From positions 3,769,101 through 3,833,100 of the forward strand of contig JALMQS010000828.1 of the NCBI GenBank assembly GCA_024734495.1: a DNA stretch of 64,000 nucleotides, given 5' to 3'. Numbering within the stretch: position 1 is the first letter of the stretch; the number at the start of each line of letters is the position of its first letter. Below are positions 1-10,400 of this stretch, piece by piece. The position numbers and the translations under genes are program-made. The notes below the pieces were generated by a model. That model made no database searches and had not been told where the DNA came from. It was given only the letters and a program-made list of their open reading frames with translations. Source of the DNA: Forficula auricularia (taxonomy: Eukaryota > Arthropoda > Insecta > Dermaptera > Forficulidae).

Positions 1-172
1 AAAAAAAAGGGCATTCGTAAAATTCATTATCTGTCTACTTTAGGACAGATTGAGTGTGGCTGTTACAAAAAAGTGTACTGAGTCTTGTTTGCACTTTTAC
101 TCCCAATTTATAATTACTTTTATTTCAATTAAAGAAAAATAAATTGTCTTTATTTTGATATGAAATTTTAAG

Positions 173-325
173 GAGCACAATGGAAAGATTTGAGGGCCAC
201 TTTGAGTCCTGCTTTTACTTCTAGTAAACTGCGTTTTATGTTTGACTTAATCGATAAATGCGCTCAACAGACTGATTTATTTTTACTGAAGGAATTCGAG
301 AAACAAAAAGGCAAAGGGCAAAATG
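173..325 (+). pseudogene. P450 exon 3 copy (C-helix)
   Basis: After an AG acceptor at 171-172 the frame reads through WKDLRATLSPAFTSSKLRF and ends at a GT donor at 326. WxxxR is the C-helix motif that contacts a haem propionate in P450s. It differs from the functional-looking copy at 13677-13829 by a few substitutions (for example WKDLR against WKHLR). No in-frame stop is present, but no partner exons lie downstream. Confidence 0.8.
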
Positions 326-391
326 GTTGGTCTATTTTTATATACTCATAAAGTGATGAAGCTGAATATAATTAATGATTAATTTTTTTAG

Positions 392-597
392 AAATTATAG
401 TTAAACAAGAATTAAAAAGTTTATTCACTAAATTCACAAATGATGCAATTGCAACTTCCGTCTTCGGGATCGAAATCGATTCTCTAGCTGATCCTCAAAA
501 TGAATTTTTTCTGATGGGGAAAGATCTGACTGATCTTACCAGCGGAATACGAACTATAAAATCATTCTTTGCAATGTTTTCTCCAATTTTATTTAAG
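392..597 (+). pseudogene. P450 exon 4 copy
   Basis: The exon is bounded by AG at 390-391 and GT at 598-599. It encodes 68 residues including FTNDAIATSVFGIEIDS, typical of the region between helices F and G in CYP9/CYP6-type insect enzymes. It is open throughout and has the same length and phase as exon 4 of the intact gene at 13896-14101. The open frame running on beyond 597 is read-through into intron. Confidence 0.8.
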
Positions 598-795
598 GTA
601 AGAGAGACTTTTTTGCATACTCTGAGAACTGTTACATTTATAAAAAATAAAAAACAATCTAAGAAAAATCGCCAATTCATTCGACACATTGCTCAGTCAT
701 TTACAAAAACTAGATCAATATCTAATCTCAAGAATTAAATGAGTTCACAATGACTTGACGCCAATAGTCGTGAAAGTTAGTACTATTGTAATATG

Positions 796-1080
796 TGTAA
801 GAGTGTGGATTGGGTAAATTGAACGTTAGACGATTCTGAAAGTATAGTAGAGTTTTATTTATAAATGCAATAGATAATATACAAGATAAGTTATAAATGA
901 TAGTTACCTGAAAGCATAGTAGAATTGAATAAGAGTCCTTTCACCAATATACACACTCATATTAATGTCATAACATGTGGTCTATTAAGAGTGAATGTAG
1001 TTTGAGTCGAGGACACCATGCAATACTACCAACCTCAGATAATTTAATATAATTTATATAAGCGGGAGATACAATTTACA
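796..1080 (-). repeat. 3' LTR of the gypsy-type element
   Basis: 285 bases, TGTAAGAGTG...TTTACA as read on the plus strand. It matches 5289-5570 with about five differences and lies next to the polypurine tract at 1081-1089. Confidence 0.9.
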
Positions 1081-1280
1081 CCTCCTTCGTTCAGGAGTCT
1101 CTTCCTAGGAAAAAGAGTAAGGAATTAGTTTTTGATATATGGAATCGATTTGCTTCCTTCCCTCTTTTCTTGCTGTTAATTTCATAAATCGTATCAGAAA
1201 TTTTCTCTTTATTTCATATGGTCCTCTTCTGATTTCGTCTAATTTATTTCTATTTAATTTATTTCCATTGGAGACATAAA

Positions 1281-1664
1281 CTAAATCACCTCTTTTCTAA
1301 TTTGTATGTTCTTCTTCTTATCAATTCTTAATTTGTTTCTTTGGTGACTGATTTCTGAATTTTTTGAAAGCTTCTTTCTGATTTCCTCAAGGTCTTGTTT
1401 TTCTTTTTGTATTTCTTTTGGAATTATTTCCGATGTTTCTCCTATTAATAATTCTGCTGGTGAAAATTTTGTTGAGCTATGAATTGACTTATTGTATTCT
1501 TCGATGCATATCTCAGCAATTTTTGTCCATGGTCTCTTGTTATTATTTTCATTTATTTTACATCTGATCCGATTAACTATTGTTTGATTCAGTCTTTCGT
1601 TCATTCCATTTGATTGGGGACTATCTACGGCCGTGAAGATTAAATTAATTTTCTTTTCTTTCAT
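1281..1664 (-). pseudogene. Integrase core fragment of the gypsy-type element
   Basis: The 127-codon frame contains DSPQSNGMNERLNQT, the conserved C-terminal part of a retroviral-type integrase core where the last catalytic Glu lies. This domain joins the element's DNA ends to the chromosome. The earlier core residues fall in other frames upstream (about 1665-2350), so the domain is frameshifted. It lies closest to the 3' LTR, as in Ty3/gypsy elements. Confidence 0.8.
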
Positions 1665-2393
1665 GTATTCTTTGAATTTTTTGATTTTAATGAGCTATAT
1701 TGATCTACCAATAGTGTTTCAATTTTGTTTTCCTTTGTTCTAAATTAATTAATTTTATAAAATCTTCTGGGACTTGACTTTTTCGATGTCATTATCCACC
1801 ATATCTACTAAAATGGTCTATTAATAGATGCATGTATTTTTTTGTGGAATTATATCCTTTAAATCCTCCAATTGTGTCCATAGACATTATATGATATGCT
1901 GGATATTTTGCTGTCCCAATCTTGATAATTCACTCAAGGTTTACAACTTCTGGATTTGTTTTTTATACATATTTCACATTTTTTGCAGTAATCCTTAATG
2001 ATGTCATCCATCTTCTTAAAATAATAAAAAGGTCTTATCTTATTTGCTATTTGTTTGTAACCTGTATGTCCATAGGATTTATGTATTTTATCTATCAGAT
2101 TTATACCAAATTCTTTAGAGAATGTATATTCTTCTCTTATTTTTTCATGATTTTAAATTTTATGTTTCCATTATTCATTGTTCCTTTTGTATTCTTAATT
2201 TCTTCTTTTATTCTATTTTGATCATTGATTATTTCATCTATTTCGATCATATTCACTATTTGAATACATCTTCATTATTTTCGTTAGTTTCTAATATTGG
2301 GTTTCTTGAAAGAAAATCTGCTTCACATTATCCTTACCTTCTCTATCACCACTTTAAAATTACATTATGATAAATAAAGCATTAGATCACCTA

Positions 2394-2798
2394 TTAAGTC
2401 ATTCTGTCTCTTGCTTTTGTTTTTAAGTTTACCAGCGGCTTATGATCGGTAATGCAGTAAATGATTTTCCTATAAGTAAGTATTGCCAATATATGATTGC
2501 CTCTTCTCATGGCTAAACATTCTATAAACATCACTTCTTCTTCATTTGACCCGGTGTCAATTTTTTTGAGAAATAGCCCACTGGATGTAAGCTTCCATCT
2601 TCTTGGACTTGCTTCAGCACTGCTCCTACTCCTAATCTGCTTGCATCCACCTCCTAATACTATATCCTTTTTAATGTCAATATAGCCAGAACTGGTAGTG
2701 TTATTAGATATTGCTTTGTTTCCAGAAAACATTTTTCGCATTCTTCTGTCCATTTGAATTTGGAGTTCTTTTTTAATAGGTTGTAAAGTGGGCTTCAA
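2394..2798 (-). pseudogene. RNase H region of the gypsy-type element
   Basis: The frame includes YCITDHKPLVNL, matching the 'TDH+PL' block at the end of gypsy-type RNase H domains. RNase H removes the RNA strand after minus-strand DNA synthesis. The start of the frame overlaps the end of the RT thumb region. It is separated from RT by a frame break near 2795-2920. Confidence 0.7.
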
Positions 2799-3303
2799 TC
2801 TTTTGTGTATACATGGTCAATTAAATTTTCTGTAAAATTTATCTTTCCAATTAGTTTACGTACCATTCTTTTATTCTTAGGTCTTTCTAAATCTTTGATG
2901 GATTGTAAGTTGTCGCTTAATATGGGTATATTTTTCCGTTTTCTACAATATGTCTCAGGTATTTTATTGAATGTTTTGCAAATTCGCATTTTTCCATTTT
3001 TATTTTATATCCTTGTTTTTTTATAACTTCAAATAATAGTTTTAGATGTTTCATATGTTCTTCAAACGTTTCTGAGAATATTAGGATGTCATCTATGTAA
3101 TTTACACAAAATTTTTCCATATTGTTTCTTCTTATAGTATTTGCCAAAACTCTTTGGAAGATCGCACTACTGTTTTTATATCCAAATGGTAACACTCTCC
3201 ATTGCCAATGTCCTTTCTGGGTCACAAATGCTGTCTTCTTTGATCTTTTTCTCTTATAGGTATGGACCAAAATGCTGAGTTCATATCTATTGATGTGTAC
3301 CAT
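2795..3303 (-). pseudogene. Reverse transcriptase core of the gypsy-type element, broken frames
   Basis: The frame at 2917-3303 holds the fingers/palm block LPFGYKNSSAIFQRV and the catalytic motif YIDDILIFS, with the two Asp residues of RT. The next frame (2795-2989) continues with the RKLIGKINF segment leading to the thumb. The N-terminal part of RT lies upstream (3304-3600) in other frames. The enzyme is non-functional as written. Confidence 0.88.
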
Positions 3304-3855
3304 TTACATCTGTTTACTTCCATAATTATATCATCAATCTTTGAAATGGTTGTGCATCTGGGATTACGATTCGGTTCAATTCAGAATAATCAACACTATA
3401 ACCTTGTTTTTTTTCCTTCTTCTCTCTTGTAAGCTAGTGTAACTGGGGACGTATATGGGGAATCAGATTCTCTCAATTAATTTATTCTTCAGTAACTCAG
3501 TGACTTGATATTCTATTTCTTCTTTGGTCTCTTGGTGAACACTTATAAGGTTTTTTTGCTATGTACTTATCTTCTTTAAGTTTGACTTGTGCTTCAAAAA
3601 TCCTTAATCTTGCCGACATCGAATTTGTTTTTTGCAAAACATGATTGATATTCGTTGATCATGTTCTTTAGTTTCTTCTTGTCTTTCTTTATTTAAATGA
3701 TCGATATTTATTTCTTTGTTTTCCATAATATGTGTGTTTGTTTCCGTTTCTTCTTGAGATTCGATTATTTTTTTTTTCTGAAATGTTATTATCATCTTTT
3801 ATTTCTATTATTTTATCAATTTTTCTTTGTTTTATTTTCAGGTTTTCATCTTGAA

Positions 3856-4179
3856 TTAATTTGAATTTTTTATAGCATCAAGACCTAGTAACATATCATA
3901 ATTAAATTTGTCATTTTTTATTACTATAAATTCTAGTTCATCTTCTATTTCTCCGATTTTTAGATTTAATGTAGCCTGGGTTTTATAAAAATCCATTCCA
4001 CTTATAGACTTTAATAAGCTTTTGCTATTATATAATTTTGCTTTAATTGTTCTTATTAGCTTCTCGTTGATTAATGAGCACGTCGACCCATTATCGTAGA
4101 TAGCTTTTATAAGTTTATTTTTGTCTATAATTACCTTTATTTTGATAAGTGGCTGTGGATTGGATTTTCCCGGGTTCAA
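3856..4179 (-). pseudogene. Aspartic protease region of the gypsy-type element
   Basis: The 107-codon frame contains IYDNGSTCSLINEKL. In retroelement aspartic proteases the usual active-site triplet is D-S/T-G; here it reads D-N-G-S-T, so the position is recognisable but atypical. A later LLGLDAIK matches the conserved C-terminal 'ILG.D' block. The protease would process Gag-Pol. It sits between gag and RT as expected. Confidence 0.75.
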
Positions 4180-4354
4180 TCGTTTTTTTGTTCGTCCTCT
4201 GATATTTGTAAATATTCATTTTCCATTTCTTCCTCATTTAAATTTATGCTTTTCTTTATGGAAGCTGTGTTGTTCCAACATATTTGGGTTGAATGGAAGC
4301 GGTTTTTATATCCTAATTTTTCACATATTGCACATGGTTTTTTGTTCGGTATAG

Positions 4355-5209
4355 TTAATTTCTTGAAGTCTTCTTTTTTGTAACTTCCAATCTTCTTCTT
4401 TCGAATGTCGAATTATTTATTTTCTTTATTTCTATCATAAGTTTTTCGATCGATGTTATTTCTTCAATATCTAATTTTTCTTGCATGTGGATGGGAAGGC
4501 CCATTACCATTAGATTGATTTTAGAAGTTGTAGTCATCTTATCTTCTATTTCTGTACATAGTTTTTCCTTAATCAATAGATAATCTATCAAAGATCCTTC
4601 TATGTATTTGTAATTATATGCTTTTCTAATAGTTGACCAACCTTTTTTTGAGAAGTGGTTTAGAAATGAGTTTTTCCATTCTATCCATGTTGAATTTTTT
4701 TTGTTCTTGCTATGTAATTCATACCAAATTTTTGCTGTGTCTTCCAAAAATTGTTCCAAAATTTCTATTTTGTGTTCTTCTTTCATGATTTTATGTCTGG
4801 AGCATTCCTTTTCATACTTTTCTATCCATTCACTTGCATTATTTTTCTTATTATTAAATTTTTCCAAGATGAAGTTCTTTTCAATTTTTTCATGAATATA
4901 GAATTTTTCTTCCAGTCTCGTTTCTAGTTCTTTAATTTTTTTTTGTAGGTTATCCTTCTCTTCTGATATTTCATTGTACTCCTCTAAAGGAATATTTTGG
5001 TAGCATACATTCTCTCCTTCATCGAAATAATTGTCTATTATATCCTTATTTAATTTAAGACTTACTTTTCTAAATCCATTTATTGGTTTAATTGCTTTAA
5101 TAGCATTTATAACAATATTATTTGCCATTAATACTTGATGGTTTTGAATATCTCTGTTCTCTCTTGGAAGAATATACCACTGTTTTTTGTCCATTGATAC
5201 TCCAGCCAA
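4355..5209 (-). CDS. Gag-like capsid protein of the gypsy-type element
   Basis: This is the longest open frame in the element (284 codons). It has a predicted coiled coil around residues 75-110 (E/K-rich heptads) followed by a capsid-like segment with WIEWKNSFLNHF, typical of the Ty3-type 'retrotrans_gag' fold. The frame closes at 4355. A zinc-knuckle-like CAICEKLGYKNRFHSTQIC lies just after it (about 4268-4340) in another frame, implying a frameshift or natural recoding. Gag would package the RNA. It is the first gene after the 5' LTR at 5289-5570. Confidence 0.75.
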   Translation of the reverse strand: MAGVSMDKKQWYILPRENRDIQNHQVLMANNIVINAIKAIKPINGFRKVSLKLNKDIIDNYFDEGENVCYQNIPLEEYNEISEEKDNLQKKIKELETRLEEKFYIHEKIEKNFILEKFNNKKNNASEWIEKYEKECSRHKIMKEEHKIEILEQFLEDTAKIWYELHSKNKKNSTWIEWKNSFLNHFSKKGWSTIRKAYNYKYIEGSLIDYLLIKEKLCTEIEDKMTTTSKINLMVMGLPIHMQEKLDIEEITSIEKLMIEIKKINNSTFERRRLEVTKKKTSRN

Positions 5210-5288
5210 TTCAAAAATTTTTTCTTCTTTTTCACTATGTGTACGTGGAATTTTTGGGTGTCCATGTTTGCAAACGACTTATTCAATT

Positions 5289-5570
5289 TGTAAGAGTGTG
5301 GATTGGGTAAATTGAACGTTAGACGATTCTGAAAGTATAGTAGAGTTTTATTTATAAATGCAATAGATAATATACAAGATAAGTTATAAATGATAGTTAC
5401 CTGAAAGTATAGTAGAATTGAATAAGAGTCCTTTCATCAATATACACACTCATTTAATGTCATAACATGTGGTCTATTAAGAGTGAACAAGTTGAGTCGA
5501 GGACACTATGCAATACTACCAACCTCAGATAATTTAATATAATTTATATAAGCGGGAGATACAATTTACA
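5289..5570 (-). repeat. 5' LTR of the gypsy-type element
   Basis: 282 bases, partner of 796-1080, ending ...AATTTACA directly before the target duplication TATG at 5571-5574. For the minus-strand element this LTR would carry the promoter. Confidence 0.9.
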
Positions 5571-5622
5571 TATGTATTTACGAGTTTAGATGTATTCTGA
5601 TCGCACAAATAAATAGAAATGT

Positions 5623-5820
5623 GTGATATACAGAACACATTTAAAGGACAAATTCCATCAAGTTTCATTGAAAGAGGTTTATAAAATTTATTTGGACAAG
5701 AATAAATATCCTGAGTTTTACAAACATGCTCTGTCTATGGTTTCGGTATTTGAAAACACTTATATGCGGCATGAGCCCAGAATTGACCTAGGACCGTCAA
5801 AGATGATGGGAGAGTATTAA
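5623..5820 (+). pseudogene. hAT transposase C-terminal fragment
   Basis: The 65-codon frame reads KYPEFYKHALSMVSVFENTY. This resembles the dimerisation region of hAT transposases and their domesticated relatives (ZBED5/GTF2IRD2-like), where 'YP.L...A....S.FGSTY.CE' is typical. The match ends before the usual 'CE..FS' block. No complete transposase is present. It lies just behind the P450 duplication breakpoint. Confidence 0.5.
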
Positions 5821-6780
5821 TGGAGCCGAGTTTATAGAGATAACGCTAGCAGATAAGAGAAAGAGTTTATTATATATAAGTTTATTATTAAGGCGACTCT
5901 AATTGGTGGACATACGGAGTCTTGAAAAAGTTTCAACTTTTTCTTCCATTTATGTTTGGTTTCAAGTCTGACTAAATGGTACAGAATGATATGTATGTGT
6001 TTTTGACAAAATTAACCAAGCTTTTGATTGAAGAAATTCAGGGCCGCGCCTATAAAGCGAAGGATATGCATTCGAATAGAACGCCCTGCATGACAGGTTG
6101 CGTTGACAGGCGCTGAATATCTGACTAGTAGATATTTTTTCACCTGCTTTGTATTATGAGCACATCAAATCATAAGTGCGAACATGAATTACTGATGTTT
6201 ATTTAGAAAACTGTTTGCGTGTACGACAACATCAGTCGAGATCAATTTTGAAGCACTTAGCTGTACAAAACAAATTCAGGCGTAAGTGCCTAAAATCTAA
6301 TCAGTTCCCGGGGTGGGGGGGATACAAACATTTTGGCACCAGAACGTTTTTGCAAATGACATTGGAGACATTTTTAAAAACAATGGGCAAATAAAATAAT
6401 ACATTGTGCTAATTCAATACTAGGGCAGATCGAAAGGCAGGTTTTACTGAGTATTTTGAAAATATGAACATCAAGTGAATAAATACATTCCCAAATCTAT
6501 ATTTATAACGTTTTTATTAGTAGTGACGGATTTAACAGCATTGACTGGGCGCTCACTAGGGGCCCATGAACCTGGGGGGGCCAAGGAAACTCAAATACTA
6601 TAAAATACATAATATCATCATTAGAACTGAAGATGACTTTATCTAATTAAAGACGAAACGTTTCCTATAATTGGGAGTTTTTTATTTGACAGAGGTTTCC
6701 TTTACTGGCTGAATTCCTTCCTCTCTTTTTTTAATTTATACCTAACAATATAAGTCTCGCCAAACTCCGTAATCGTCACT
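5821..6780. other. No gene seen; hAT-like debris
   Basis: No convincing exon was found. CAGGGCCGCGCC near 6039 and TAGTGACGGATTTAAC at 6521 with CACTG at 6777-6781 resemble hAT-type termini, but no target duplications could be matched. Confidence 0.35.
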
Positions 6781-7014
6781 GAATTATGAATTACTATAAT
6801 TCTCTAGAAAAATATATAAATGTCCAGGCCATAGACTAGCCAAATATAAATAATTACTTAAGTGGGAAGAACGGAAGGAGGCAGTAATTGATACAGAGCG
6901 CATCATGGCTGGTAATAGACCGAGAGCTACTGACTGGAATAATTTCAGAACCCAAATAACATTTATCCCATACTGTAGTGTCATCAGCACACACCCCGAA
7001 AGTCAAATTCTTCA

Positions 7015-7320
7015 TCACCAAATTGAGTCATTTTTAGGGGTAATACAGCCCTGACATGTCAAAAAATATAGTAAAATCACGTCCTTGATTATAACTCCTA
7101 AACTGTTTACTCTACGGCAAATTCCATTAGAAGCAAAATTGTAGAAGTAATTTTGACATTTTTCTTTAAAATAAATTAAAAAATATTCATCTAAAATGGG
7201 GGTGAAGGTCAAAAATGAAAATTTTAGCCCTTTCGACCAAACTCAACCAAATATTGTATACATATTCTGTGGGCACTCAAAAACCTAGAAATTCAAAAAC
7301 TAACCACTCAATATTGGTGG
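7015..7320 (-). repeat. Fragment of the 'GGTCCCACTGATTATG' repeat family
   Basis: Contains reverse-orientation copies of the unit found at 21.8-22.3 kb, 23.6-24.0 kb and 26.6-27.1 kb (CTCAACCAAATATTGTATAC, AAAACTAACCACTC). A similar inverted fragment is at 25020-25400. It lies directly upstream of the P450 start. Confidence 0.6.
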
Positions 7321-7471
7321 AGTGAATAAGATCAATGGCCTTGAATGAATTCGGATTTTAGATAGTAGGTACTCGTAATCTATATATATATATAATTTGA
7401 TTACAACTGATTTGAGATTCAGTGTGGGTTTGTCTACTAGAGTTGCAAGACAGATTTCTTGGCATCCACTA

Positions 7472-7477
7472 TATAAA
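7472..7477 (+). promoter_or_regulatory. Possible TATA box of the P450 gene
   Basis: TATAAA lies only 23 bases before the ATG at 7500, which would leave almost no leader. An AT run at 7379-7396 is an alternative. Position only; no initiator was confirmed. Confidence 0.25.
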
Positions 7478-7499
7478 CATTTTATAATACATTTACAAA

Positions 7500-10400
7500 A
7501 TGTTTGATTTTCCAATGTTGTCTTCGTTTGATTATCTTCTTCTGTTAAGTGTTCTCCTATTTTTTGTCTACTTATACTTAACAAAAGATAATGGGCGTTT
7601 TGACAAAACAGGAATCCCATATGAAAAACCTTATGTATATTTTGGATCAATGTTAAAACTTCTCTTACGACGGGAAACTATCTACGAATTGAATTCGCGG
7701 TTTGTACATATATCCTTTCTTCATCAATTTTTGTTTAGTTATTTAATAAATGTCGTGAAACATAGGATTTTAACAACCAATTTTAATGCAAGTCACAAAA
7801 TCTCTTTTTACTTTCTTTTACATAACTCTGTATCATTAGATTTATATCTAAGCATTTCTCTACTGTGGACTTGACAGTGAGGGCTTCTCTTTCCGAGGTT
7901 ATCAATGTTATTTTAACTTTGTCCCTTCTATAAGAAAAGTACAAATTAAATTTAGAACGAAAAAGCGCGTTCTCTTATCCCAAGCAGAGTCCAAAAAGTG
8001 AACAAAGACCCAATAGATGGTACGTCTACATGTCCTGCTTTCGCAAGTTGCTGTGAGAAGAAAGTCTAAACTTAAGTTAGATATGGTCCGGAAGGAATAC
8101 AGAAATTTTCAAGCTTGAGTTGTTTACCAAAAAAGAATTTAGTCTTTTTGATTTTAAGTCGATTCTTCCACGTTATCAGTAGAGGTTGCCATTAATAGTC
8201 AAAACATCAAAAATGGAATGCAATAAGGTTATTCCTCTAGTATTAGATAAGATTCGATCGTTATTTTTGATTTTAAGTCGATTCCTCCATGTCTTCAGCA
8301 ATGGTTACAATAATAACCGAAATGTCAAAAATCCAATGTAGAATGGTTATTCCTCAAGTATTAGATGAGAATCGATCACTATTTTTGATTTTAACGCGAT
8401 TCCTCCATGTCTTCAGCAATGGTTACCAATAAAAACCGAAACGTCAAAAATCCAATATATAATGTTTATTCCTCAAGTATTAGATCAGAATCAATCACTA
8501 TTTTTGATTTTAACTCGATTCCTCCATGTCTTCAGCAATGGTTACCAATAAAAACCGAAAAGTCAAAAATCCAATATAGAATGGTTATTCCTCAAGTATT
8601 AGATCGGAATCAATCACTATTTTTGATTTTAACTCGATACCTCCATGTCTTCAGCAAAGGTAACGGATAAAAAAACAACGCAGTTGTTATGGTTACTTAT
8701 AAAATTTCCTCCCAAATTTTTATCATTTCACAGCGAGAAGCCTAACCATTCTTACTTAAACAAGTTTAAATGAGCTATATTACTGATCAAATGAATAAAT
8801 TTTAAAGTATTTTTTTTTAATTTTGTAAAATAAGGAATTAAAAAAAGTACAATCTTACTCTAGAGTAAAGTACTTTAAAATATACTTTTACTAAAAACTT
8901 TATTTAACCTTTTTTGTTGTCCCCAAGGTACTTAATTAGGATTTTAAATTTCATCAAAATTGGTTAAGTCATTTTCAAGATATTTAGAAAAAACTAAAAA
9001 AGTACCGAAATAAAGTACTAATGTTTGTGGGCCGATATGTACCAAAAACTAATCAGCGCTTCATTTTGTTAAACTAATCGTAGGTTTTCAATTTCATTTC
9101 AATCGGTGCAAAGGTGTGGAAAAAATCGTGGACGAAAAAAACGATAACACACACACATACATCCATCCATCCATCCATCCCCACGCACTTCCAAAAAAAT
9201 GGCACTTTTTGGCCTCTCGACGAGATCCCTGGTAATTTTTGGCAAAACCGCCACGTGCTAAAATTCAACCTAATTGAATACTACAATTTGTGACCTTAAT
9301 TGAGTCCATGGGTTCCGTAGTCTTTACCTGAGGACCCTTTGAAGTCCCGCTTGGCGCGAGAGCGATTACAATACTTTACCCATGCTTCGCATTGGATAAA
9401 GTAAAAAATATTCAAAAAAATAACTTTTCTCTAAAAAATCCTGATAAATCTTAGAAAAAACAGTCTATTTCTGACCTTCTTTTTTATAATTGAATTCTTG
9501 TTTTTTAAATTTTCGATCACTTCTAAAATTAATATTTTTTCTAAATTTAGTTCTTTATCTAAAATTTTCGGATTGAAAAAGTTAAAATTATGTCCCAGGT
9601 TAGCTACATGTCCACTGCTGAACATAGGCCTCCTCCAAATTGCTCCAGTTTTCTCGATCTTTTGCAACTTTTATCCAGTTTGTCGATATTCTTCTTATAT
9701 CGTCTGTCCATCGTGTGGAAGATATACCTCGGCTTCGCTTATCCTCTCTTGGCCTCCATTCAAGGAGTTTCTTTGTCCATCTGCCATCCTCCATTCTAGC
9801 GATATGTCCAGCCCATCTCCACTTTTGTTTTGCAATGCGTTCAATGATGTCGTCAACTCCAGTACGTCTACGGATCTCATCATTTCTTACGCTGTCTTTT
9901 AAGGTCAAACCAAGCATTGATCTTTTCATTCTCCTTTGTGTTACTCGCAGTTTTTCTGATGATATTTTTGTGAGAGTCAAAGTCTCTGCTCCATAAGTCA
10001 AAATTGGCAAGACGCACTGGTTGAAGGCGTTCCGCTTCAACGTTGTTGGAATATCTGACTTAAAAATGTCTTTCAATTTCCCATAGGCTGCCCATCCCAG
10101 AGTGATTCTTCTTAACATTTCGCAGGTCTGGTTATCTTGACCTATTCTTATCTCATGGCCTAGGTAAACATATTTTTCCACCACTTCTATAACCTGATCC
10201 TCAATGTGGATTTCCTCGCTGAAGACCATATTTGTCATCATCTTTGTTTTTTGATAGTTTTTCATCAATCCTATTTTTCGAGACACATTCTCGAGCTCTT
10301 GGACCATGTTTTTTGCGTCCCCTAAATTATCTGATATGATGACAATATCATCCGCGAAGCGTAAGTGACTAAGCCTCTCTCCATCGATAGTTATTCCTTT

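Larger units (their letters stand above)
796..5570 (-). mobile_element. Ty3/gypsy-type LTR retrotransposon, frameshifted
   Basis: Two near-identical LTRs (796-1080 and 5289-5570) begin TG and end CA and are flanked by the 4-base duplication TATG (792-795 and 5571-5574). Internal genes read on the minus strand in the order gag, protease, reverse transcriptase, RNase H, integrase, which is the Ty3/gypsy order. A purine-rich tract (1081-1089 on the minus strand) abuts the 3' LTR as expected for plus-strand priming. A standard tRNA primer site next to the 5' LTR was not obvious. The LTRs differ at only about five sites, so insertion is fairly recent, yet pol is broken into several frames. The sister segment near 14300 keeps the empty site, which fixes both boundaries. 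Confidence 0.92.
7..5605 (+). pseudogene. Partial duplicate of P450 exons 3-4, split by an LTR element
   Basis: This stretch, minus the LTR element at 796-5570, matches 13507-14344 inside the intact P450 gene. The match starts at about base 7, covers the end of intron 2, exon 3, intron 3, exon 4 and part of intron 4, and stops near 5605. Exon 3 (173-325) carries the C-helix WKDLR. Exon 4 (392-597) carries FTNDAIATSVFG. Both keep splice sites and open frames. The 66-base intron between them is identical in the two copies. No exon 5-8 equivalents were seen before the next P450 start at 7500, so this looks like a fragment rather than a second gene, although anything left of the window is unseen. 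By hand count the exon differences are mostly amino-acid changing (about 14 against 4 silent), close to what is expected without selection. Confidence 0.8.

Noticed and set aside
514..738. 74-codon plus frame
   Set aside because: Only its first part is P450 exon 4; beyond 597 it reads through a GT donor into intron.
6521..6781. Small hAT element
   Set aside because: Ends resemble hAT termini but flanking 8-mers do not match and the inner sequence is not repeated here.
8105..8660. CRISPR array
   Set aside because: Direct repeats are contiguous 119-base units without distinct spacers, in a eukaryotic intron.
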